Position numbers and translations under genes: made by a program. DNA of 41,593 nt from Flavobacteriaceae bacterium. Its GTDB lineage: Bacteria; Bacteroidota; Bacteroidia; Flavobacteriales; Flavobacteriaceae. The notes beneath the pieces were generated by a model, which was given only the letters and a program-made list of their open reading frames with translations, was not told the DNA's origin and did not search any database. This document shows, piece by piece, positions 35,255-41,593 of this stretch; position 1 is the first letter of the stretch; each line of letters begins with the position of its first letter. Location of the stretch: positions 1 through 41,593 of the forward strand of contig JAESRX010000069.1 of the NCBI GenBank assembly GCA_016764435.1, given 5' to 3'.

Positions 35255-38200
35255 TTATTGAATGTTCTTGGTTCTTTTTACCAAACGTTTTGCGATGGTT
35301 ACATTCTGCGTATCTTTTGATAAAAGATAGGTGTATTTATAGTCTATCGCATTATACGTAGTCGGAGAGCCATTGATCAATCGAATGTTTCGCTCATTGG
35401 CGAATTTTAAAATTCCTTTGATATTATTGGGGTGTAATTTACCTATTTCATCCATCATACAATGCAATTTAAAGTCGGTGAATTTTTTAGAGGCTGTATT
35501 TTTAAAGACGTTTAAGAGCATAATATTAATCATTGCTTTGACTAATACGTCCGTTCCTTCGGATCCTACATTGGATAATTTTTCTACCCATCCAGTATCA
35601 TTGTTGTTTTCCGAGATTCTAAATTCGAGTCCAAATGAATCAGATAATGATATTATAGAGGTCTTATTGTTGTTTATTTCTCGCACGAGTTGTTGGAGTA
35701 ACTTGACCGCTTTTTCATTTTTGGCATCTAGATGGTCAGAAGAAAATAGATTGGAAGTACCGAGTGTTTCACTATGAGTATCACTAAAATTCTTTATTTC
35801 TATCAGTAGTTTCATTATTTTATGGGGACTTTCAATAGTCCTCATTTCAATGCTGTTAATAGCTGTGACAAAATTTTTAGAAATAAAGTCTTTATTTATT
35901 TTTGTAATGATCCCTTGTATTTCTCCTTCTTTAGAAATAAGGTCTCCCGTCTGCTTGGCAATCAATCGTAAGATGTGGGTAAAACGTTCGTTCACCCTTT
36001 TTTCATATTCAGCAATTTTATCTTCTTGCATAAATTCCTGTAACATTTCTGCAAAGTCAAAATAATCTCTTTTGTCTACAAAACGAGTTTTAAAACTAAA
36101 GATATTTTCTTCTTGAAAATACCCTGAAAATTTCACGATCGCACGTTGTAATTCATCGAGACGAATGATGGCTACATAGTGTTTTTCGGTAATAGATTTA
36201 ATTAGATCTTCTGTGTTTTTATCGCTGTTGGCTTCAATGTCAGGATTCTCAATAGTTTTTCTTACCGTAGCGTAGGTTTCTGATTTTTTAAATTCATCAA
36301 AAGCGAGTAGGCTCTTTTTATATCCGTCTAATGTGGTTTTTAGACGGATTATTTGTGTGTTAGCGATCAGTAATTCTTTACTGATTTTACTTTTGTTAAG
36401 GGAGTGTTTAGTAGCTTCAATTTCCAGTTGTTTTTCTAAATTTCTTTTTTCTAAGGTAAATGAATTTAGGTTGTCAAATAATTCACGTTTGTCTAAATTG
36501 TATTCAGCCACGGTGTCTCTATGTGCTTCAATAAAAGAGAGTTCTGTGCCTATTTTTACTAGTTTTGTGTCTAGTCTTGTTATGCGGTCTGTATCGGCAC
36601 CTTGTTTATGAAGGTCGTCGGTTTCTTCTTTTCTGAGTACTGAAATTCGTTGGTCCACCGAACTAGTTTCTGTTTTGATACGTGTGTCTAGTTGCTTTAC
36701 TTTTACGTGATAAAGGTGTTCTTTAAGATCGATGTCTTTTTCTTTATTCGTAAGTTGGCTTGCTATGTTTTGCTCACAGGTCTCTTCTAGCTCTTTTTTG
36801 GAGGCGATGGCCGCTAGTTTTTCTGCACTGTACCGTTGTATCTCTGTTTCAATTTTTTCGAGGGTTTTTTCTTTTTCAAGGCTTGCTTTTTTAAGAAACT
36901 CGCTGTGTTTAACGGTATTGGAGGCTATTTTTGAGACCTGTTGGTCAATGATGTAATTCTGACTAGAAATACGGTCTTTTAATACATATATTCGGGATTG
37001 AAATTTCTTTTTCAATCGTTTTATATTCAGTTCTTTATTTTCGAAGAGCGTACTTATTTCTTGTCGAATTTCTTGTATTTCGGAGCTTAAAATTTGTAGT
37101 TCTTGTGCGTATTCTTCGACTGTTTTTACTTGGCTGTTATGATCGCTTAAGTCTAAGTGTACACCGTAAAAACTGGGTTTAAGTTCTTTAGATAAGGTAG
37201 GGGATAGGTGTTTATTAAATAAAATTTCCTCTTGGTCAATTACCTTTCCTATGTTATTATTCCAATCGGGAATATGGGTGTTTAACCAGCCATACAAGGA
37301 GTCTTTACTGTTTCCAATTTTATATTGTATGCCTTGTTCCGTTTTTAGTAGCCGTTCTTTTTTTACATCTAAAAGTGTTTTTTGTTCGCGATGCGTGATG
37401 CTTATCTTTTGATCTTCTAGCTCCCATTCCGTACGTAGGTTTGTGATTTCTTTGCGCGACTGCTGTACCGTGTTTTTTGCATCGACTTCTAGTTTGGTTA
37501 GGCGCTCTTTTTCTTTGATGCACACTTCTATTTCCGTATTAAAATAAGGACGGTAAGAGGCTTTTATTTTGTTTTTTTCAAGGCGATTAATGCCTGTAAT
37601 TTTCTCATGAATTAGCTGCTCACAAATTGAATTTTCTTTAGCTTGTTGTTCCTTTATTGCATCTGTCGTAGCTTGGTAGGTACTATTTAGGGTTTCTTTT
37701 GCAGCGAGTAATGTTTCTGAAAGTGTATTTTTTTCATGCCTCTGATCATTGATAAAATGAGCCAATTGGTTTTCTAATTGGAGGACCTGGGCTTCATATT
37801 TAGTAGCAATTTCCGAATACTGTGCCGTTAATATTCTTTTTTCGCTCAAGGATCCTTCTTTTTCCGATTCTAAAGATTTCTTTTTGGATACACGACTTAT
37901 AAGGTCTTCTATATGTAATTTTTTATAGGCTTCTTTTTTCGATGTAGCTTTAGATAATTGCGCCTTGAATACTTCAATTTTAGTTTGAATACCGAGTTTC
38001 TTTTGCTCAAAAAGTGATTCTAAAGCATCGCTTTTACCTTTGAGAACTCCTTCCTCTAGTTGTTTCTTATTCAGTTGAGCAGAGAGGTCTGGTTGGGCAT
38101 TTTTTGTGAAAGAAATTGTGCCTGCTAGCTCTTCAGCGAATTCAGTTTTTTCACGGGCTAAGAAATTAAGAGAACGATACAGGTCTAGGACAGACTGGGC

Positions 38201-38932
38201 CTTTTTTAAAATAGGGATTTCACCTTTATTATTTTTTCGTGTCCATATCTTAATGTCATTTAATTCTGTTTCAAAATTTCGTAAATGATCGTGTGAATAA
38301 GCACTAAGGTCTATTTTAATTTCTTCTTCATCTAGGGATTTTATAATGGTTTCTTTGATGAATTCAGCATCTAGTTTTGAATTTAGAAACACATTTTGGA
38401 TGGTCCTTGGTATGTTTTGATATTGTTTACTCTCTAATAGTGCATATTTTCTATAGCCCACATCAAGCCCTTTATTATTTCCATAGAGGATGTTTCTGTA
38501 TTCCTCATAATTATGGATTATATTCGTGTGGAAGACTTTTTCTCCGAAGGCTTCTCTTATTTTTTGCCAGTTTTCAAAAGCCCTGTTTTTTGAATCGATA
38601 AAATATTTTTTATCATAACCAGCGTCAAAAAAGCGAAAGGCTACACGTCCTTGACTTTTAAAAGCAAGTACGGAAAAAGGAACGCCGTCTTTAAGGACTT
38701 CAAAAATGATATATGAATTTTGATAGGGAAAATAATACGCATCAAAATTGGCTTTTTCTCTCGAGATTCCCAATTTTGTTTTGTCGGCATTGTAAAAGAA
38801 CAAAATTGCACGTAGCAAGGTGCTTTTTCCAACTCCTTGAGTCCCTATTAAATGGACGTTTCCATCCAGTTGTATCTCTGTGTATTTTACGGAGGCACTG
38901 TTTATAAATACTATTTTATTCAGGAATCTCAT
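35255..38932 (-). CDS. jetC: Wadjet JetC / MksB-like SMC ATPase
   Basis: A 1225-residue SMC-like ATPase. The N-terminal head has Walker A GTQGVGKST (30-38); the C-terminal head has the ABC signature VGSEGTD (1122-1128) and Walker B CMMDE (1158-1162). Between them lie about 750 residues of broken coiled-coil (about 270-1010), rich in Glu, Lys and Leu, with a central interruption that could be the hinge (around 500-600). This is the MukB/MksB layout. The ATPase drives DNA loop extrusion for plasmid recognition. Its start overlaps jetB by 17 bases. All ATPase motifs are intact. Confidence 0.92.
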   Translation of the reverse strand: MRFLNKIVFINSASVKYTEIQLDGNVHLIGTQGVGKSTLLRAILFFYNADKTKLGISREKANFDAYYFPYQNSYIIFEVLKDGVPFSVLAFKSQGRVAFRFFDAGYDKKYFIDSKNRAFENWQKIREAFGEKVFHTNIIHNYEEYRNILYGNNKGLDVGYRKYALLESKQYQNIPRTIQNVFLNSKLDAEFIKETIIKSLDEEEIKIDLSAYSHDHLRNFETELNDIKIWTRKNNKGEIPILKKAQSVLDLYRSLNFLAREKTEFAEELAGTISFTKNAQPDLSAQLNKKQLEEGVLKGKSDALESLFEQKKLGIQTKIEVFKAQLSKATSKKEAYKKLHIEDLISRVSKKKSLESEKEGSLSEKRILTAQYSEIATKYEAQVLQLENQLAHFINDQRHEKNTLSETLLAAKETLNSTYQATTDAIKEQQAKENSICEQLIHEKITGINRLEKNKIKASYRPYFNTEIEVCIKEKERLTKLEVDAKNTVQQSRKEITNLRTEWELEDQKISITHREQKTLLDVKKERLLKTEQGIQYKIGNSKDSLYGWLNTHIPDWNNNIGKVIDQEEILFNKHLSPTLSKELKPSFYGVHLDLSDHNSQVKTVEEYAQELQILSSEIQEIRQEISTLFENKELNIKRLKKKFQSRIYVLKDRISSQNYIIDQQVSKIASNTVKHSEFLKKASLEKEKTLEKIETEIQRYSAEKLAAIASKKELEETCEQNIASQLTNKEKDIDLKEHLYHVKVKQLDTRIKTETSSVDQRISVLRKEETDDLHKQGADTDRITRLDTKLVKIGTELSFIEAHRDTVAEYNLDKRELFDNLNSFTLEKRNLEKQLEIEATKHSLNKSKISKELLIANTQIIRLKTTLDGYKKSLLAFDEFKKSETYATVRKTIENPDIEANSDKNTEDLIKSITEKHYVAIIRLDELQRAIVKFSGYFQEENIFSFKTRFVDKRDYFDFAEMLQEFMQEDKIAEYEKRVNERFTHILRLIAKQTGDLISKEGEIQGIITKINKDFISKNFVTAINSIEMRTIESPHKIMKLLIEIKNFSDTHSETLGTSNLFSSDHLDAKNEKAVKLLQQLVREINNNKTSIISLSDSFGLEFRISENNNDTGWVEKLSNVGSEGTDVLVKAMINIMLLNVFKNTASKKFTDFKLHCMMDEIGKLHPNNIKGILKFANERNIRLINGSPTTYNAIDYKYTYLLSKDTQNVTIAKRLVKRTKNIQ

Positions 38933-39488
38933 CGGCTATTTCTTCGGGTATATGAATGATTGAAATTAATTCTTCAAGGTAATTAAAAGAGGCTAAAACC
39001 TTGTAAGTACTAGCTATTTCATCTTGTAATTCTACAAAATTATCTTTGATTAATAGGTCTATAACTTTACTGATGATGGCTACATGGCTGCTGTTTTTTT
39101 GCGTGTATCTTTTAAGTCCATCTAACTTTGCTTTTAAATTGGAATTAGTACTGAGCTGCGCATCGATTTCTGAAATGGTAAATCTAAAACCTGAGACAAA
39201 TGAATTGTCGTAGGTTTTAAAAAAATCAATAATATCAATCCATTTATAAGCGGTTTCAATTTTTCGCTCTAAGCTCACTTTGGGTTCATTTCTTGTGAAA
39301 TGGTAATATTCATTGCCTTTTTCTAGTATGAAATTTATTTTTAGAAAATAGGTGTATAAAGTTTCAAAAGTTTGCCCTTCATCTATGATTCCATATAATT
39401 TACGAATAAATGTATCGGAACTATTGGAACAAATAAATTGTCCTTTACTTAATATTTCAAAAATATCTGACGTGTGTGGTGTATTCAT
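38916..39488 (-). CDS. jetB: Wadjet JetB / MksE-like kleisin-associated subunit
   Basis: A 190-residue, mostly helical protein with two probable winged-helix units, the size and position of MukE/MksE/JetB subunits. It has no catalytic motif; family members bind the kleisin (JetA) and DNA. Identification rests mainly on context: it lies between the kleisin-like and SMC-like genes, starts 6 bases after jetA and overlaps jetC by 17 bases. Sequence features alone would not be decisive, because the family is highly divergent. Confidence 0.8.
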   Translation of the reverse strand: MNTPHTSDIFEILSKGQFICSNSSDTFIRKLYGIIDEGQTFETLYTYFLKINFILEKGNEYYHFTRNEPKVSLERKIETAYKWIDIIDFFKTYDNSFVSGFRFTISEIDAQLSTNSNLKAKLDGLKRYTQKNSSHVAIISKVIDLLIKDNFVELQDEIASTYKVLASFNYLEELISIIHIPEEIADEIPE

Positions 39489-39494
39489 ACCTTG

Positions 39495-40691
39495 TTATTT
39501 TGGATAAACCATGGTGAATTCTATGTTGTTATAGCTGTGGTGTTCTTGGGTCACATTTAATTGATTTTCGTATTCTGAAATCATTTGACAGTAGATGGTG
39601 ACCCGCTCTTCAAAGGATACTTCTTTTAAAAAATCATAGTGTATTATAAAATCAAATAGATGGTTCCCTGTAGGGAGGAAATTGTCTAAAACGGCCTTTA
39701 AATTAATGAGGATTTCTTCTTCGATGGCGGTATTTAGATAATCTGTAGCAATGGCTTCCGCAATTAAAGGTTTGTATGTTTTTTTTGTTTGAACCTTTTT
39801 TGCGATTTTTTGGATGCTTTCAAAAGCCGTACTATCCGTCGTGAGCTGATCTATAGATAACTTGAGAGGATAGGAAGGGTTTGGTTCAAAAATCAAGGCG
39901 TTTTTACGTGTGAGTACCGCCTCTATATCAGTGCTGGATCGTAAAGTGAATTGGTCTTTTAAATATTTTATTTTACGTAGTTTTTTTATAAAACCACTCT
40001 GGTATTTAATCTGATTTAAGTAATTAATAATTTGCTTTTCTATGGCAATTAAATTATGTGTAGATTCGTCTAACTCTTGTTTTAAACCTACTATTATACT
40101 ACTTAATTCTTCATCTACAGCAGTTTTGAAAAAGGTGAGTTCTTCTTGGTAAACAAGTTGCTCCGTTTGTTTGATTAAGGCTATAATGGCCTTTCTTTTT
40201 TTGTCTAAATTTTCTAGTTTTGACTTCTTGTTTTTGTAATTCGGTTCGTTTTTAAAGGTGGTCTCAATATTTCGTCTTAAATCTACCACACTTCTAAGAG
40301 TGATGGCACCGATGTTTCGGAATGTTTTTTTTATGAATTTTAAATAACGGTACTTATCTCTTTCATTGGATGCATAGAAAAAGTACTGAATATTTTCCTT
40401 TATCGCTTGGATATTATCATTGATATAAGAAATGTTGATCTCCTCATTTACGGCTAAAACTTGTTCGAAAAATTGTAAATATACTTCATCAATTTCTAGG
40501 TGATTTCCATTTTTACGAAGCACCGATCTATCGATAAGAAGTTGAATTTTTGAAGCGTCGAAATCAACTAGTTCTAAGGCCAAATCATAGGTGTAGTTGA
40601 GTTTTTTTCGCTTTGAAAACATTTCAGACAATAGCTTTTCTTCTCTTTTAAGAGTGCTTATAAGTTCCTTTATATTGCTAAATGTTTGCAT
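39495..40691 (-). CDS. jetA: Wadjet JetA / MksF-like kleisin
   Basis: A 398-residue, largely helical protein with Lys/Glu-rich coiled-coil segments (about 145-240), as in MukF/MksF/JetA kleisins, which bridge the two SMC heads. No catalytic motifs are seen. It begins the four-gene operon, and its order and spacing to jetB (6 bases) and jetC support the call more than its sequence does. A minus-strand TAGATTTG at 40757-40764 is a likely promoter element. I cannot assign the Wadjet subtype. Confidence 0.8.
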   Translation of the reverse strand: MQTFSNIKELISTLKREEKLLSEMFSKRKKLNYTYDLALELVDFDASKIQLLIDRSVLRKNGNHLEIDEVYLQFFEQVLAVNEEINISYINDNIQAIKENIQYFFYASNERDKYRYLKFIKKTFRNIGAITLRSVVDLRRNIETTFKNEPNYKNKKSKLENLDKKRKAIIALIKQTEQLVYQEELTFFKTAVDEELSSIIVGLKQELDESTHNLIAIEKQIINYLNQIKYQSGFIKKLRKIKYLKDQFTLRSSTDIEAVLTRKNALIFEPNPSYPLKLSIDQLTTDSTAFESIQKIAKKVQTKKTYKPLIAEAIATDYLNTAIEEEILINLKAVLDNFLPTGNHLFDFIIHYDFLKEVSFEERVTIYCQMISEYENQLNVTQEHHSYNNIEFTMVYPK

Positions 40692-41429
40692 AAAATAGTA
40701 CAGTGTGTTTTCTTCGATACCTCGATTTTAAATCTGTTTTTTGAGGTGTAGAAGGTCAAATCTACAAATTTTTACTCCTACTATGATACGACTTATTCTG
40801 TATTTTTACTATTCTAAAATATTTTTTTGTAAGAGTCTATGCTGTAGTTCTAAAGATGAGTCCGTCTCGAGTGCTTGTTTAAAACAAAAGGGTGAATCAA
40901 TGCGTTTTTTGAGAATCGTGTAGCTTACATGAGCGTTCTTTGCATAGGTGTGATTCCAAAAACAGGTGCAAAGGACCGATGAAAATAGCACTGCAGTTTC
41001 AGAGATTTGCAATGCTTAGCTACTTCTTAAAGATGTCCTGTAATTACACTTATTTGTCTTTTTGGCTCGGTAATTATTCACCAAGAGTTATGTCTTAAAT
41101 GGAAGTGTTTTTTTACTTGAAATTGTTCTTTTTGTAAGAGAATAGGATTTCAGTCAGTTCTAGAGGGGCGTTTTTATTCAAAAAACAAGTAGCAATAATC
41201 ACGGTATATTCTCGTCACATCAAGGAGGGAGTTTTGTTCTTAATAAGCAAGTGTAAATAATGGAGGAATCTTAGCGTCAATTCGAATGATTTCTTTGTGA
41301 ATTCAGTTTTAGTGTTTTTAAGGAAATTGTATTGAGAAGCCTTCGTTAATAAAACAAAATAGGAACTTCTCGATATAATTACTCCTACCGTTATAATCCA
41401 GATGGCGCAGACATACCACCCACGTGATA
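40692..41429. other. Intergenic region upstream of the Wadjet operon
   Basis: About 740 bases with no supported gene. Apart from the promoter-like element at 40757-40764 I see nothing recognisable. Two open frames here lack protein-like composition. Confidence 0.5.
40757..40764 (-). promoter_or_regulatory. Promoter -7 element for the Wadjet operon
   Basis: The minus strand reads TAGATTTG, matching TAnnTTTG, about 66 bases before the jetA start. The -33 element is not clear. Confidence 0.4.
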
Positions 41430-41450
41430 GCGCGGATTTGCAATCCGTGC
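41430..41450. repeat. REP-like palindrome
   Basis: GCGCGGATT (41430-41438) and AATCCGTGC (41442-41450) pair around TGC, with one G-T wobble. This GCGGATTTGCAATCCG core is, from memory, a widely dispersed REP element of Flavobacteriia and Cytophagia, commonly next to REP-associated transposase genes. One such gene start lies 74 bases downstream. Confidence 0.7.
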
Positions 41451-41523
41451 CCACAAAGTACATCACGTAAGGTTACTCACTCAAAGCTTAAAAAAAGTAA
41501 AAAATAATAGTAAACTAAGAAAT

Positions 41524-41593
41524 ATGTCCACCAAATATAAAGCAACAGCAACAGCAACAGCAGAGGCTTAATTATAACTATTACTACGGTAGG
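41524..41593 (+). pseudogene. REP-associated tyrosine transposase (IS200-like), start only, frameshifted
   Basis: From ATG 41524 the frame reads MSTKYKATATATAEA and stops at 41569-41571. One frame over, the sequence goes on as ITITTVG to the window edge. Intact REP-associated transposases of this group begin MSTKYKA..., followed by a short acidic stretch and YFITITTVGW, so a single-base loss near 41569-41573 explains the break. The codons before it contain three copies of GCAACA (41542-41559), a sign of slippage. Such enzymes process single-stranded REP hairpins using a catalytic tyrosine and HUH motif, which lie beyond the window. Confidence 0.6.

Noticed and set aside
40809-41012. 67-codon minus-strand reading frame upstream of jetA
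   Set aside because: No family resemblance, no convincing ribosome site, and composition typical of non-coding AT-rich DNA.
41215-41466. 83-codon minus-strand reading frame starting MMYFVGTDCKSALS
   Set aside because: The start is simply the translation of the REP palindrome, a known source of false gene calls, and the rest is not protein-like.
1-41593. CRISPR arrays, tRNA or rRNA genes
   Set aside because: No regularly spaced repeats and no tRNA- or rRNA-like sequence were found in any intergenic stretch.

Overview
This 41.6 kb window comes from a low-GC member of the Bacteroidota, most likely the family Flavobacteriaceae. Signs of this are several TAnnTTTG promoter elements, a DnaX without the usual zinc-binding cysteines, MiaE, a TssD (Hcp-like) protein of the Bacteroidota type VI secretion system, an RNA resembling the Flavo-1 motif, and a REP element beside the start of a REP-associated transposase. 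No tRNA, rRNA or CRISPR array was seen.

Left third (1-16.1 kb), accessory DNA. At the edge lies a truncated gene for a TssD-like protein with an extra C-terminal domain. About 1.1 kb of gene debris follows. Next, on the minus strand, is a defence cluster. In transcription order it reads: SNF2-family helicase with a degenerate PLD-like N-terminus, DUF4391 protein, type III DNA methyltransferase (Mod), type III restriction helicase/nuclease (Res), membrane-anchored KAP P-loop NTPase, and, after a 293 bp gap with its own promoter-like element, an HNH endonuclease whose N-terminus resembles sulfur-binding modification-sensing domains. The first four genes look like an extended type III restriction-modification module. 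The KAP gene sits 54 bp behind Res and may add a membrane-acting, suicide-type response. A broken IS3-family transposase marks the upstream boundary.

Middle (16.1-34.4 kb), mostly core genes. These are a DEDDh exonuclease, a Flavo-1-like RNA, mnmE, a DUF4268 gene, miaE coupled to a CPA2 cation/proton antiporter with RCK domains, dnaX, and a fatty-acid activation cluster (two paralogous long-chain acyl-CoA synthetases flanking a nitronate monooxygenase/FabK-like flavoprotein). Then come, on the plus strand, an AraC regulator, an iron-containing alcohol dehydrogenase and an FdhF/YdeP-family molybdopterin oxidoreductase.

Right end (34.4-41.6 kb), accessory again. A compact four-gene MksFEBG/Wadjet operon (jetA-jetB-jetC-jetD order) encodes an SMC-like anti-plasmid complex with a TOPRIM nuclease. 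Beyond it is 0.7 kb without genes, then a REP-like palindrome and the first codons of a frameshifted REP-associated tyrosine transposase cut by the window edge.

The likeliest place for a previously undescribed system is the SNF2-DUF4391-Mod-Res-KAP-(HNH) cluster. Its parts are recognisable, but the combination with the KAP NTPase and the degenerate PLD-like domain is what deserves attention.
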